Assembly: GCA_016288855.1 (NCBI GenBank)
Contig: JAEELJ010000004.1
Location: 1-42,391, forward strand
Source of the DNA: Acholeplasmatales bacterium
GTDB lineage: Bacteria; Bacillota_I; Bacilli_A; Acholeplasmatales; Anaeroplasmataceae
DNA: 42,391 nt
Direction: 5' to 3'
Part shown: in pieces, positions 8,404 to 17,395 of the stretch
Layout of the letters: each line of letters begins with the position of its first letter
How positions within the stretch are numbered: position 1 is the first letter of the stretch
Translations under genes and position numbers: made by a program
The notes under the pieces: generated by a model
Seen by the model: the letters and a program-made list of their open reading frames with translations, nothing else
Database searches by the model: none
Told to the model about the DNA's origin: nothing

Positions 8404-10236
8404 ATGGAAGAAAGAAAAAAGATATTACAGCTATCAAAAGTAGAAGTTGAATTTAAGGTTAGAGGTCGTATTTTAACTGCAATTCGTGGTGTTGATTTAG
8501 ATATTTATGAAGGTGAATCAATTGCAATTGTAGGTGAATCAGGTTCAGGTAAATCTGTTTTAACTAAGACTTTCTCTGGTATGCTTGATTCAAATGGTTA
8601 TGTTTCTAATGGGTCAATCATTTATGATGATCCTGAATTATCAGAAACATATGGTAAAAAGACTGCTTTAAATCTTAAAATATATAATTCATTCATTAAC
8701 AAATTAAATGAATATTCAAAGTATGAATATGGTGTTAATGAGCATAAAGAAATAGTTAATTACAAAAAAGAAATTCAAGCAAAAGTTTCTGCATCTATTG
8801 AGGAAGAAGAAGCTTATAAAAAGAAAATTAACGATTTAGAATTTGATCGTGTTGAAAAATTCAATTATAAGCAAACTCTAGATTCTAAGAAGGATGCTAA
8901 TGAAATCGAAAAGATTAAATTAGAAATTAAAGAAATATATGCAAAAGAAAAGGAACTATCTTTAGAATTTAAAAAGTTAGTTTCTGAAAGAGCTAATGCA
9001 TATAAGTTAAATCAAGAAGAAGTTTTAAAAGATAAGCAAAAATTACAAGAATTAAATGAAAAATTCGAAAAAGCAATTAATGTTTCTATTTCTGACGAAC
9101 AAAAGAAACGTAATGAATTAATTGCAAAAGAATTAATTCTTTCAATCGCAAGATATCCATTCAGCAAGAAATTCATGGCATATAGAGGCTTATTAAAGGC
9201 TTATAAGAATGCTATGATTGAAGGTTTAGATATTTATAAAGAAGAAGTTAGAGATGAGATTTGTGGTTCTATAGCATTTAGAGTTAAATTCTTAGATGAA
9301 ACTAATGAAGAGGATTGCAAAGAAAAAGAAACACCAAAGTGGCATGGTTATTGTAGACTAGATTTAGCTAAATTCAAGCTAAATTCAGACTGGAACCAAA
9401 TCCGTGGTGCTAAGATTGCAACAATCTTCCAGGACCCAATGACTTCCTTAAACCCAATTATTAAAATCGGTAAGCAAATTACAGATTGTATCTTAAAGCA
9501 TCAAGATTTAACTGTTACTCAAGCACGTCATAAGGCTATTAAGCTAATGAAACTTGTAGGTATTCCTAATCCTGAAAAGAGATTTGATGATTATCCATTC
9601 CAATATTCTGGTGGTATGAGACAAAGAATTGTTATCGCAATTGCTTTATCATGTGAACCAAGAATATTAATTTGTGATGAACCTACAACAGCTCTAGACG
9701 TTACAATTCAAGCACAAATTATTAGATTAATTAAGGACTTACAACGTAAGCTTGGTTATACAATTGTATTCATCACTCACGATTTAGGTGTTGTTGCAAA
9801 TGTTGCTGACCGTGTTGCAGTTTTATATGCAGGACAGGTTGTTGAAGTTGGTAAGGTTGAAGAAGTATTCTATGACCCACGTCATCCATATACTTGGTCA
9901 TTATTATCATCATTACCTCAGTTATCAACAAGAGGAGAAGAATTATTCTCTATTACAGGTACACCACCATCTTTATATAATAAGATTAAGGGTGATCCTT
10001 TTGCTCCAAGAAACCCATATAGAATGGCAATTGATTACGTTAAAGAACCACCAATGTTCAAGGTTTCTGATACACACTATGCTAAAACATGGTTATTAGA
10101 TCCTCGTGCACCAAAGGTTGAAAAACCACAAATTATTCAAGATATCCATAATAAGCTATCTAATACAGTATATGGTAAAACTATGGATGAAATTGAAAAT
10201 GGTAACCTAGATTCAGTAGAAAGTGAGGCAAAATAA
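8404..10236 (+). CDS. oppD: Oligopeptide ABC transporter ATPase OppD with large insertion
   Basis: Cytoplasmic ATPase that powers peptide import with OppF. Start placed at 8404 (AGAGGTGAT site), 610 residues. Walker A is GESGSGKS (44-51), the Q-loop [11 protein letters not shown] (Q343), the signature YSGGMRQR, Walker [12 protein letters not shown], the H-loop FITHD, and the OppD C-terminal peptide-transporter domain ([13 protein letters not shown], then FAPRNPY). Walker A and the Q-loop are about 290 residues apart; around 50 is usual. The extra 240 or so residues (about 80-325) are Lys/Glu-rich and probably coiled coil. The C-terminal Cys cluster seen in many OppD proteins is absent. All ATPase motifs are intact, so it should be active. 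Confidence 0.93.
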   Translation: MEERKKILQLSKVEVEFKVRGRILTAIRGVDLDIYEGESIAIVGESGSGKSVLTKTFSGMLDSNGYVSNGSIIYDDPELSETYGKKTALNLKIYNSFINKLNEYSKYEYGVNEHKEIVNYKKEIQAKVSASIEEEEAYKKKINDLEFDRVEKFNYKQTLDSKKDANEIEKIKLEIKEIYAKEKELSLEFKKLVSERANAYKLNQEEVLKDKQKLQELNEKFEKAINVSISDEQKKRNELIAKELILSIARYPFSKKFMAYRGLLKAYKNAMIEGLDIYKEEVRDEICGSIAFRVKFLDETNEEDCKEKETPKWHGYCRLDLAKFKLNSDWNQIRGAKIATIFQDPMTSLNPIIKIGKQITDCILKHQDLTVTQARHKAIKLMKLVGIPNPEKRFDDYPFQYSGGMRQRIVIAIALSCEPRILICDEPTTALDVTIQAQIIRLIKDLQRKLGYTIVFITHDLGVVANVADRVAVLYAGQVVEVGKVEEVFYDPRHPYTWSLLSSLPQLSTRGEELFSITGTPPSLYNKIKGDPFAPRNPYRMAIDYVKEPPMFKVSDTHYAKTWLLDPRAPKVEKPQIIQDIHNKLSNTVYGKTMDEIENGNLDSVESEAK

Positions 10237-10237
10237 T

Positions 10238-11893
10238 ATGTCAGATAAAGAAAAAGATATTTTAGAACCTCAAACTGAAAATGAAACAAATGAAGAAGTA
10301 AAAGAAGTAAGTACTACTACTGAAAATGAGGAGCAAACTAAGGAAGAACAAAAATTCTATAAAGAAAACTTTGATTTTGCTCAAGATGATGAAGTTTTTA
10401 AATTACAATTAAAGAATCGTTTTGCTGAAGATAAGGCTAAAATTGCTGAATTAAAAGCAAAATATCAAGAAGAAATTCAAGGTAATATTTCTGATGTGAC
10501 AAAAGGAAGAAACCTTAAGATTGCTAAATTAATTTTATTATCTACAATTCCTAATGGAATTAAAGCAAATAAGATTGCAAAAAATATCATTAAAGATTTA
10601 AAGTCTTTAATGTCTACTGGTAGTATCTTAGATGATTCAAATGTTAAGCTTTCTATTGAAGATTATTGCCCATATTATCAATTAACTGATAATGAAAAGC
10701 TAGCTGCAAAAGATTCTATAGGCAATGTAATTGAAATAGATTCTAATGAATCATATGCTAAAATTATCGCAAGCTATTCTGGTGTAGATGTTACAAAGGT
10801 TAAGCTATCAAGTGATATTAAGGTTAGTGATGTATTAGCTGAATATCATAATTTAATTAATGAAGCATCTAAATTAGAATTAGGCTCTGAAACATTTAAA
10901 AAGATCCAATATTATAAGAAGGATTTAAACCGTACTATTCCATTACAAGGACCAATTGATCCAACAAATGGAAAAGAAATAATTGTATCTTTAAAGAATG
11001 TAGATATAACATTTGGTAGTTTTAAAGCAGTAAAAGATGCATCATTTAATATCTATAAGGGTGAAACATTTGCTCTAGTAGGTGAATCAGGCTCTGGTAA
11101 AACAACTATTGGACGTGCAATTATTAGAATTAATCCAATTTCTAATGGTGAAATTCGTTATAAGGGTATGAAAATATCTGGTAAGATTTCACATAAGGCT
11201 GACCGCGAAGTTGTAAGAAATATTCAAATGATATTCCAAGATCCTGCTGCATCATTAAATGAACGTGCAACAATTGAATATATTGTTTCAGAAGGTTTAT
11301 CAAATTTCCATCTTTATAATTCTGAAAAAGAAAGAATTCATAAGGTTGAAAATATAATAAAAGAAGTAGGTTTATTACCTGAACATTTAACTCGTTATCC
11401 ACATGAATTCTCAGGTGGACAGCGTCAACGTGTTGGTATCGCAAGATCAATTGTAATGGAACCTGAATTCGTTATTGCAGATGAACCAATCTCAGCACTA
11501 GATGTATCTATTCGTGCACAAGTATTAAACTTATTAAAGAAGTTCCAGCATAATTTAGGTATTACATACCTATTTATTGCTCACGACTTATCAATCGTTA
11601 GATTTATTTCAGATAGAATTGCAGTTATTTACTTAGGTAATATTGTTGAAATTGCAGAGACAGAAGAATTATTCTTACATCCAATGCATCCATATACTAA
11701 GTCTTTATTATCAGCAATTCCAGTACCAGATCCTGAAATTGAAAAGAATAAGAAATTATTCGTTTATGACCCATCAGTTCATCACTATGAAGAAAATAAG
11801 CCTAGTCTAAGAGATATTGGACATGGACATTTCGTATTCTGTAATGATGAAGAATTTGATAGTTATAAAGCAATTAGAAATAAAACTAATTAA
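10238..11893 (+). CDS. oppF: Oligopeptide ABC transporter ATPase OppF with N-terminal extension
   Basis: Partner ATPase of OppD. The ATG at 10238 follows the oppD stop by one base, giving 551 residues. The ABC domain starts only near residue 249 ([18 protein letters not shown]), with Walker A GESGSGKT (282-289), Q-loop [11 protein letters not shown], signature [10 protein letters not shown], Walker [12 protein letters not shown] and H-loop IAHD. The first 245 residues have no counterpart in ordinary OppF (about 320 residues): an acidic tail, then a Lys/Glu-rich and helical part. Together with the OppD insertion this suggests an extra cytoplasmic assembly on the transporter, which is inference. 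Confidence 0.93.
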   Translation: MSDKEKDILEPQTENETNEEVKEVSTTTENEEQTKEEQKFYKENFDFAQDDEVFKLQLKNRFAEDKAKIAELKAKYQEEIQGNISDVTKGRNLKIAKLILLSTIPNGIKANKIAKNIIKDLKSLMSTGSILDDSNVKLSIEDYCPYYQLTDNEKLAAKDSIGNVIEIDSNESYAKIIASYSGVDVTKVKLSSDIKVSDVLAEYHNLINEASKLELGSETFKKIQYYKKDLNRTIPLQGPIDPTNGKEIIVSLKNVDITFGSFKAVKDASFNIYKGETFALVGESGSGKTTIGRAIIRINPISNGEIRYKGMKISGKISHKADREVVRNIQMIFQDPAASLNERATIEYIVSEGLSNFHLYNSEKERIHKVENIIKEVGLLPEHLTRYPHEFSGGQRQRVGIARSIVMEPEFVIADEPISALDVSIRAQVLNLLKKFQHNLGITYLFIAHDLSIVRFISDRIAVIYLGNIVEIAETEELFLHPMHPYTKSLLSAIPVPDPEIEKNKKLFVYDPSVHHYEENKPSLRDIGHGHFVFCNDEEFDSYKAIRNKTN

Positions 11894-11904
11894 GAGGTGA
11901 TTTA

Positions 11905-13068
11905 ATGGCAGTAGTTTATACAAAAAATGAAAAGAGAAGCATAATTATTCGTGCTGGTCTTTTAGGCGTATTACTTATTGCCATTGTAATCGTCATAGTT
12001 TTACTAGTAAATAGCTTTAGTATTAAAGAAGGATTTAATGAAATTTCTTCCACATATGTTAATAATTATTCTATTTCTAGTGAACTAAATCTTAAATATT
12101 ATTTAAAAAAGGATTCTAATTCAATAGCCTCAAACAAGGATAAGCTTGAAAAATTGTATGCTGAATCCTTAGATACTATATATGAATTAATTGATTCAAA
12201 GCAAGAATATTCAAATAAAAATAATATATACTATATTAATAATCATCCAAATGAAACAATAGAAATAGATAAAACATTATATGATGTATTAAAAAACATA
12301 TATGATGCTGATAGTAGATTTCTATTATATGGTTCATTATATCAATATTGGGATTCTTTGTATTTTTCATTAGAAGAAAAACAAAGAGATAACCTAGACC
12401 CAAGCTATAATTTAGAATATAAGAATTTAATTAATGAATTTGTAACAAATTCTTTAAATTATATTTCAATTGATTTTTTAGAGGATAATAAAATAATATT
12501 AAATGTTTCTGATGAATATAATTCTATATATCAAGATGAATACATTGAATATATTGGACTTGGTTATCTTACTAATATGATAATAATGGATTATATTAAA
12601 GCATGCTTTATTGATAATGGTTATAATGATGGATATATTATTTCTAAGGATGGATATTTATTAAGCTTTGGTGGAGAGCATTTATCCTCATATCCATTAG
12701 TAACTGATATTTATAATACTTACTATGCTAAAGTAGAAATATCAAATGGTAATGCTTATATTGGCTCATATGATTATTCAATTAATGATTCATATAGATA
12801 TTATGAAACAAAATATAATGAAACAAAGATTAAAAGAAATCAATATATAAATAATGATACTGGTTATCAATATGATTTAGGTAATTCCTTTTATTATAAG
12901 GAAGGCTATTTATTTGATACATATAAAGAAATGATTAAATTAGTAAATGGTGATAGCTTTGATTTATCTTATATAAAGTTTAATAACGATGAGTTAAATC
13001 CTAAAGTTACTACTAATGTTAAGACTGGTATTACATTTAGAAATGGAATAGAGGTATCTTATGAGTAA
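11905..13068 (+). CDS. Membrane-anchored protein, possibly a degenerate ApbE-like fold
   Basis: A 387-residue protein with one N-terminal helix (about 15-36) and the rest probably outside the cell. I cannot assign it firmly. Parts recall ApbE (FAD:protein FMN transferase): an early helical stretch with an INNHPNETIEIDKTLYDVLKNIYDAD run, and IEYIGLGYLTNMIIMDYIKACFIDNGYNDGYIISKDGYLLSFGGE, which resembles the ApbE 'dLG..aKGy...L...G....i..GG' block. The key Lys and GG context are only partly kept, so activity is doubtful. It sits 11 bases behind oppF with its own AGAGGTGAT site, so it is probably co-transcribed with the transporter. Confidence 0.7.
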   Translation: MAVVYTKNEKRSIIIRAGLLGVLLIAIVIVIVLLVNSFSIKEGFNEISSTYVNNYSISSELNLKYYLKKDSNSIASNKDKLEKLYAESLDTIYELIDSKQEYSNKNNIYYINNHPNETIEIDKTLYDVLKNIYDADSRFLLYGSLYQYWDSLYFSLEEKQRDNLDPSYNLEYKNLINEFVTNSLNYISIDFLEDNKIILNVSDEYNSIYQDEYIEYIGLGYLTNMIIMDYIKACFIDNGYNDGYIISKDGYLLSFGGEHLSSYPLVTDIYNTYYAKVEISNGNAYIGSYDYSINDSYRYYETKYNETKIKRNQYINNDTGYQYDLGNSFYYKEGYLFDTYKEMIKLVNGDSFDLSYIKFNNDELNPKVTTNVKTGITFRNGIEVSYE

Positions 13069-13399
13069 GAAAATAAAAGAAATCAATATTCCTAAAAAAA
13101 TATATATATTATCTTTTACTTTAGTGTTCTTTATATCATTCTTATTACCATTAATTATATTTTTATTATGGTATCATTATGAAGAAATGCTTATAGTTAT
13201 ACCAATTATTGTTGGTTTAATACTATTCTTAGTTTGGAACTTTTATGGAGTATCTGAACTAAAGGCAGAGCATAAAAAGAAAAAAGATTATAATTTTGAT
13301 TTAACAAAGAAGATAAAAAGATTGTTGCTTCTATTAATGTGTGAAGCTTTTCTTATAGCTTTAATTATGGGATTAATAGTTTTACCAACAATCAGTTAG
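13061..13399 (+). CDS. Small membrane protein, unknown
   Basis: A 112-residue protein with three hydrophobic helices (about 15-37, 43-62 and 87-109) and a Lys-rich cytoplasmic loop (KAEHKKKKDYNFDLTKKIKR). Its ATG overlaps the end of the preceding gene by eight bases, so translation is probably coupled. No family recognised. Its position implies a shared role with the 387-residue envelope protein and perhaps with the opp system, but nothing in the sequence shows what that is. Confidence 0.75.
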   Translation: MSKKIKEINIPKKIYILSFTLVFFISFLLPLIIFLLWYHYEEMLIVIPIIVGLILFLVWNFYGVSELKAEHKKKKDYNFDLTKKIKRLLLLLMCEAFLIALIMGLIVLPTIS

Positions 13400-13416
13400 T
13401 GGAAGGAGATATTAAA

Positions 13417-13827
13417 ATGGAAAATTCTAAAGAAAAATTAGAAGAAACTAAAGATAATTCTATTGAAGATACAAAAGAAGTTTCAGTAGAAGAAAATAAT
13501 GAAACTGAAGCTTTAATCCAAACTGAGGATAGTGATAAGGAAGCTAAAAATGAAGAATTAGATCTTGCAGATGAGCTTGCATCTGAGGATTTCGATAAGA
13601 AATTTGTAAATGGTTATGATATCGTTGCACTTGTTGGCATAATTTTAGGTGGTATCGCATTTGTAGCTTCAATATTTGGATTTGGTATTTTCACTTTCCT
13701 ACCTGGACTAATTGTTTCAATTGTTGGCAAAAAAGCAAAGAAGCAAAAGAAGTTAGCTGATTATGGCGTATTATTCTCAATTCTTGCATTAGTTATTGCC
13801 ATCGCATTATTTATCTTCGCTCCATAA
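13417..13827 (+). CDS. Membrane protein with acidic N-terminal tail
   Basis: The start is placed at the ATG at 13417, which has a GGAAGGAG site; a GTG at 13399 would overlap the previous stop and lacks a site of its own. The 136-residue product has an acidic, Glu-rich, probably disordered region (1-60) and then two helices (about 67-94 and 108-133) separated by a short basic GKKAKKQKKLADYG loop, a layout like DUF4190-type small membrane proteins. The acidic tail is similar in style to the N-termini of OppC and OppF in the same unit. Last gene of the opp unit. Function unknown. Confidence 0.75.
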   Translation: MENSKEKLEETKDNSIEDTKEVSVEENNETEALIQTEDSDKEAKNEELDLADELASEDFDKKFVNGYDIVALVGIILGGIAFVASIFGFGIFTFLPGLIVSIVGKKAKKQKKLADYGVLFSILALVIAIALFIFAP

Positions 13828-13828
13828 T

Positions 13829-13856
13829 AAAAAGCACCAATCGGTGCTTTTTTTAA
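13829..13856. terminator. Bidirectional intrinsic terminator
   Basis: A perfect 8-bp stem (13831-13838 with 13843-13850) with an AATC loop and T-runs on both strands. It closes the opp unit on the plus strand and the CYTH gene on the minus strand. Confidence 0.9.
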
Positions 13857-13858
13857 TT

Positions 13859-14401
13859 TTATTTTTTTGCTTCAAATGCTCTAACGCTTTTCTTTGGAGA
13901 TTCTTTATATTCAATCTCATGTTGCTTCATAAATGCTATGAAATCATGCTTACCTTCATCGTCATGCTCTGCTTCATATTCAATCTCATAATCTATATGT
14001 CCGTAATATTCACTTCTATCGAAGAATAATTTACCATGCTTATAGAAAGTAGAAGTACGATATGTTGTAAGCTCTGCAACCTTTACTACATCAAGTGGAA
14101 GGTCAATTATATCAGCATTGAAGCCATTTTTAATATAGCTTTGTGCTTTTTCTTCTGTTAAAAGAATATGTGACTCATCATTACCTACAGTACTTTTAAC
14201 TTTTTTAGTTAATTTATAATTTTCTCCCTTTTGTCTAATTCTTAAAACTATTTTTTCATCATGTAGCTTTAAATCAGGTGTATCAAAGTAGTGATTTATC
14301 TGACAATAAACATTATCCTTAAGATTAAATTCCTTAACTAAAGCCTCATATTGCTCCTTAGTAATTAGAGTTTTAAATTCTATTTCCTTTTCAAAAATCA
14401 T
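13859..14401 (-). CDS. CYTH-domain protein, YjbK-like
   Basis: A 180-residue CYTH (triphosphate tunnel) protein. The hallmark ExExK motif appears as EIEFK (residues 6-10), followed by alternating acidic and basic strands (HDEKIVLRIRQKGENYKLTKKVK, LFFDRSEYYGHIDYEIEYEAEHD) that would line a metal/triphosphate-binding barrel. Family members hydrolyse inorganic triphosphate or bind nucleotides; the substrate here cannot be told. Length matches Bacillus YjbK, which also lies close to NAD kinase, as this gene does (divergent, about 140 bp apart). The start has a strong AAGGAGGG site. Confidence 0.88.
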   Translation of the reverse strand: MIFEKEIEFKTLITKEQYEALVKEFNLKDNVYCQINHYFDTPDLKLHDEKIVLRIRQKGENYKLTKKVKSTVGNDESHILLTEEKAQSYIKNGFNADIIDLPLDVVKVAELTTYRTSTFYKHGKLFFDRSEYYGHIDYEIEYEAEHDDEGKHDFIAFMKQHEIEYKESPKKSVRAFEAKK

Positions 14402-14428
14402 ATAATCCCTCCTTGAGTGTCTATTTTA

Positions 14429-14458
14429 ATTATACTTTAGATTGATATTTAAAATCAA
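14429..14458 (-). promoter_or_regulatory. Promoter of the CYTH gene
   Basis: Minus-strand -35 TTGATT (14453-14458), 18-bp spacer, -10 TATAAT (14429-14434). An inverted repeat ATTGAT/ATCAAT (14441-14446 and 14454-14459) overlaps the -35 box and spacer and might be an operator. Confidence 0.65.
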
Positions 14459-14508
14459 TATTTTTATTTTTCTTAATAATTATCTATATAGTATTTAATA
14501 GTCAATTG

Positions 14509-14517
14509 TGTTAAAAT
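14509..14517 (+). promoter_or_regulatory. Extended -10 promoter of NAD kinase
   Basis: TGTTAAAAT has the TG dinucleotide one base before a TAAAAT hexamer. No good -35 box is seen. The NAD kinase start lies about 25 bases downstream. Confidence 0.5.
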
Positions 14518-14541
14518 AACAACAAGTAAGGGGTGATTTTA

Positions 14542-15318
14542 GTGACCTATACAGTTGTTGTAAGAGATCAAGATAGAAGCCAAGAGGTTCTTGATGTAAT
14601 AACTAAAAAAGTTAAATTAGATCGTGATGATAAGAATCCTGATATAGTAATTGCGATAGGTGGAGATGGTACTATTTTAAAAGCATTTCACTTATATCCA
14701 AAGTCTTTATTGTTTGGTATTAAAACAGGCACATTAGGATTTTATTCAAATTACTTAGGAACAGATTTAGATAAAATGATTGATGATATTAATAATCAAA
14801 CATATAGTGTTTCTGAACTAGACCTTTTAAAAATTGCTTTTATAGATAAGGACGGAAATAAAAAAGAAGATATTGCCTTAAATGAAATCACAGTAGTATC
14901 TCCTTTGAGAACACTAAGATTAGATGTATATGTTGATGAATTATATTTAGAAAGATTTAGAGGAACTGGTGTATGTGTATCAACACCATCAGGCTCAACA
15001 GCATATAATAAATCCCTTCATGGTGCAGTAATTGATTCTGATTTATCAGTTATGCAATTAACTGAAATTGCAGGAATTAATTCTAATGCATATAGAACAT
15101 TATCATCTCCACTTATTTTATCAAATGAAAGAACTATTTTATTAAAAGCAGTTGATTTTGATAAAACATTTATAACAGTAGATAATAAGCAATATTCTGT
15201 TGAAAATTTGAATGCTGTAAGAATATCTATTAATGAAGATAAATTAAGAATGGCATATCATGATTATGAATCTTTTTATAAGAGATTACAAAGAACTTTC
15301 TTAATTTCATTGAAGTAA
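14542..15318 (+). CDS. nadK: NAD kinase
   Basis: Phosphorylates NAD to NADP in the cytoplasm. The GTG at 14542 is chosen because the AAGGGGTGA site (14528-14536) overlaps the alternative GTG at 14533; this gives 258 residues, normal for the short Gram-positive form (ppnK). The catalytic GGDGT motif is at 40-44, followed by the NE motif (LNEITVVSP) and the diagnostic GSTAYNKSLHG block with TPSGSTAYN. Divergent from the CYTH gene. The following terminator contains a cre-like palindrome that precedes gap. Confidence 0.96.
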   Translation: MTYTVVVRDQDRSQEVLDVITKKVKLDRDDKNPDIVIAIGGDGTILKAFHLYPKSLLFGIKTGTLGFYSNYLGTDLDKMIDDINNQTYSVSELDLLKIAFIDKDGNKKEDIALNEITVVSPLRTLRLDVYVDELYLERFRGTGVCVSTPSGSTAYNKSLHGAVIDSDLSVMQLTEIAGINSNAYRTLSSPLILSNERTILLKAVDFDKTFITVDNKQYSVENLNAVRISINEDKLRMAYHDYESFYKRLQRTFLISLK

Positions 15319-15345
15319 ATCATAATAATTCAAAAAAAAATAATA

Positions 15346-15388
15346 AATTCGGTAAACGTTTACATAAAGTTTGCCGAGTTTTATTTTA
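15346..15388 (+). terminator. Terminator after nadK containing a cre-like palindrome
   Basis: A 12-bp stem with two G-U pairs (15347-15358 with 15370-15381) followed by a T-rich tract. The left arm and loop contain GGTAAACGTTTACA (15351-15364), with a perfect 12-bp palindrome at 15352-15363, one base from the ideal CcpA operator (cre) core. Confidence 0.8.
15351..15364. promoter_or_regulatory. Candidate cre site (CcpA) upstream of gap
   Basis: GGTAAACGTTTACA matches the cre consensus TGWAANCGNTNWCA at all but the first base and is palindromic over 12 bp. It is centred about 66 bp upstream of the predicted gap transcript start, a position compatible with activation or with a roadblock for read-through from nadK. 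CcpA control is inference; no regulator gene is in the window. Confidence 0.55.
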
Positions 15389-15417
15389 TTGAATATAGAT
15401 TTATAGTGTAGTAAAAT
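15389..15417 (+). promoter_or_regulatory. Promoter of gap
   Basis: -35 TTGAAT (15389-15394), 17-bp spacer, -10 TAAAAT (15412-15417). It begins directly after the nadK terminator. Confidence 0.75.
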
Positions 15418-15463
15418 AATTATGTAAAATTTTTTTCAATTTTTAGGAGGATAAAAAAATATT

Positions 15464-16504
15464 ATGGCTGTTAAAGTAGCAATTAATGGTTTTGGACGTA
15501 TTGGACGTTTAGCTTTTAGACAAATGTTCAATGCTGAAGGTTATGAAGTTGTAGCAATTAATGATTTAACTGCTCCAGCAATGTTAGCAAATTTATTAAA
15601 GTATGATACTGCACAGGGCGGTTATGCTGGATTCATCGGTGAAAACAAGCACACTGTTGAAGCTGGTGAAGATTCAATCACTGTAGATGGTAAGAAGATT
15701 ACTATCTATAAGGAACCAGATGCAGCAAACTTACCTTGGGGCAAGTTAGGTGTAGATGTTGTATTAGAATGTACTGGTTTCTATACTAAGAAGGAAAAGG
15801 CAATGGCTCATATCAATGCCGGCGCTAAGAAGGTTGTTATTTCAGCTCCAGCTGGAAACGATCTTAAGACTATCGTTTACAATGTAAACAATGAAACATT
15901 AACTAAGGATGATCAGATTATTTCTGCTGCATCTTGTACTACAAACTGCTTAGCTCCTATGGCTAAGGCATTAAATAACTTCGCACCAATCGAAGCTGGT
16001 ATCATGAACACAATTCATGCATACACTGGTGACCAAATGATTCTTGATGGTCCACATCGTAAGGGCGATTTAAGAAGAGCTAGAGCTGGTGCTGCAAACA
16101 TCGTTCCAAACTCAACTGGTGCTGCAAAGGCAATCGGTCTAGTTATTCCTGAATTAAATGGTAAGTTAATTGGTTCTGCACAAAGAGTTCCAGTACCTAC
16201 AGGTTCTACAACTATCTTAGTTGCAGTAGTTAATGGTAAGGGTAAGGAAGTTACTGCTGATACTATTAATGCAGCAATGAAGGCAGCTTCTGATCCAGAA
16301 ACTTTCGGATACAACGAAGATCCAATCGTTTCATCTGACGTTATTGGTATGAGATATGGTTCATTATTTGACGCAACTCAAACAATGGTATTACCTCTAG
16401 GCAATGACAAGTATCAGGTTCAAGTTGTTTCTTGGTATGACAACGAAAATTCTTATACTTCACAGATGGTTCGTACTATTAAGTATTTCGCTGAATTAAA
16501 GTAA
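15464..16504 (+). CDS. gap: Glyceraldehyde-3-phosphate dehydrogenase
   Basis: Glycolytic enzyme that oxidises glyceraldehyde 3-phosphate with NAD and phosphate. The Rossmann start [11 protein letters not shown] (residues 4-14), the catalytic [14 protein letters not shown] with Cys158, the phosphate-binding [12 protein letters not shown] and the C-terminal WYDNENSY are all intact. At 346 residues it is about ten longer than usual. A TAGGAGG site precedes the ATG. The gene uses C-ending codons (AAC, ATC, GAC) more than its neighbours, as do oppA and parts of rpmF, consistent with high expression. Monocistronic between two terminators. Confidence 0.98.
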   Translation: MAVKVAINGFGRIGRLAFRQMFNAEGYEVVAINDLTAPAMLANLLKYDTAQGGYAGFIGENKHTVEAGEDSITVDGKKITIYKEPDAANLPWGKLGVDVVLECTGFYTKKEKAMAHINAGAKKVVISAPAGNDLKTIVYNVNNETLTKDDQIISAASCTTNCLAPMAKALNNFAPIEAGIMNTIHAYTGDQMILDGPHRKGDLRRARAGAANIVPNSTGAAKAIGLVIPELNGKLIGSAQRVPVPTGSTTILVAVVNGKGKEVTADTINAAMKAASDPETFGYNEDPIVSSDVIGMRYGSLFDATQTMVLPLGNDKYQVQVVSWYDNENSYTSQMVRTIKYFAELK

Positions 16505-16526
16505 TAATATTTTAAAAATATAAATT

Positions 16527-16559
16527 AAACTACGATAATCTTTTATCGTAGTTTTTTTT
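16527..16559 (+). terminator. Intrinsic terminator after gap
   Basis: Perfect 12-bp stem (16527-16538 with 16543-16554) with a TCTT loop and a T-run. Confidence 0.93.
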
Positions 16560-16565
16560 AATTTA

Positions 16566-16574
16566 TGCTATAAT
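16566..16574 (+). promoter_or_regulatory. Extended -10 promoter of ung
   Basis: TGCTATAAT, with TG one base before a consensus TATAAT (16569-16574) only 17 bases before the ung start. The mRNA leader would be about 10 bases with a weak GGTGATG site. Confidence 0.6.
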
Positions 16575-16591
16575 TATCCCGGTGATGATTT

Positions 16592-17266
16592 ATGGATTGG
16601 ATTGATTTATATAATAATGATTTAAAAAAGGATTATTTTAAAAAGCTTTTAGAAGATGTAAAAGAAGAATATAAAAATTATACCTGCTTCCCACCATATG
16701 AAAATATTTTTAGAGCATATAAATTAACACCTTTAGAGGATGTAAAGGTTGTTATTTTAGGACAAGATCCTTATCATGAAAAAGGACAAGCTAATGGTCT
16801 AGCATTTTCTGTTGATTGCAAGAAGCTTCCACCTTCATTAAAAAATATATATAAAGAGATGGAAAAAGACCTAGGATTAACTGTTAATCAGGATGGTGAT
16901 TTATCTTATCTTGCGAAACAAGGAGTAATGCTTTTAAATACAACCCTTACTGTAAGAGAAGGAGAAGCTAATTCTCACAAGGATTTAGGCTGGAGTCATT
17001 TTACAAATAACTCTATTGCTCTTTTAAACGCATTATCTACACCTAAGGTGTTCATCTTATGGGGAAATGATGCAAAAACTAAAAAAAGCCTTATTACGAA
17101 CCCTAATCACCTTATTATAGAGTCAGCACACCCATCTCCTTTATCTGCATATCATGGTTTCTTTGGTTCAAAGCCTTTCTCAAAGGCAAATGAATTCTTA
17201 AAAGCGAATGGAAGAAAACCAATTGATTGGGTAAAAGAAGAAAATAACTTGTTTAATTTAAAATAA
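16592..17266 (+). CDS. ung: Uracil-DNA glycosylase
   Basis: Removes uracil from DNA at the start of base excision repair. Family 1 motifs are complete: the water-activating GQDPYH (Asp59), the Phe-containing base pocket (NGLAFSV), LLNTTLTVREGEANSH, and the leucine-intercalation loop HPSPLSAYHGFFGSKPFSKAN. The length of 224 is normal. Very short leader and its own extended -10 promoter; the stop codon lies beside the terminator stem, so the gene is monocistronic. Confidence 0.97.
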   Translation: MDWIDLYNNDLKKDYFKKLLEDVKEEYKNYTCFPPYENIFRAYKLTPLEDVKVVILGQDPYHEKGQANGLAFSVDCKKLPPSLKNIYKEMEKDLGLTVNQDGDLSYLAKQGVMLLNTTLTVREGEANSHKDLGWSHFTNNSIALLNALSTPKVFILWGNDAKTKKSLITNPNHLIIESAHPSPLSAYHGFFGSKPFSKANEFLKANGRKPIDWVKEENNLFNLK

Positions 17267-17303
17267 TGTGTTGTTGCATCTTGCGATAACGCATTATTTT
17301 TTT
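17262..17303 (+). terminator. Intrinsic terminator overlapping the ung stop
   Basis: A 9-bp stem with one G-U pair (17262-17270 with 17290-17298) and a 19-base loop, followed by a T-run. The ung stop codon lies inside the left arm. Confidence 0.75.
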
Positions 17304-17310
17304 GTTATTC

Positions 17311-17368
17311 TGGTACCATTAAAAATATTTTAATTGGTACTTTTATTGATACCAAAAACAATTATAAT
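17311..17368 (+). promoter_or_regulatory. Promoter and candidate operator array of the ECF gene
   Basis: A -10 TATAAT (17363-17368) is preceded by a perfect palindrome TGGTACCA (17311-17318) and by an inverted repeat TTGGTA (17334-17339) / TACCAA (17350-17355) that spans the expected -35 region. The recurring GGTA/TACC half-site suggests repressor binding. No known riboswitch motif was recognised between here and the start codon. Confidence 0.5.
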
Positions 17369-17395
17369 GTTTAGTATACGAGAGAGGTGAGAGTT

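Noticed and set aside
9788-10099. Plus-strand open frame inside oppD
   Set aside because: It is an out-of-frame reading of the conserved OppD C-terminus with no ribosome-binding site.
16015-16314. Minus-strand open frame inside gap, and similar open frames opposite other genes
   Set aside because: They lie fully within strongly supported genes, lack ribosome-binding sites, and have compositions expected of antisense shadows.
17311-17395. PreQ1 or other known riboswitch before the ECF gene
   Set aside because: No match to the short PreQ1 aptamer or to thiamin, FMN or cobalamin aptamer motifs that I can recognise; the space between promoter and start codon is too short for the larger ones.
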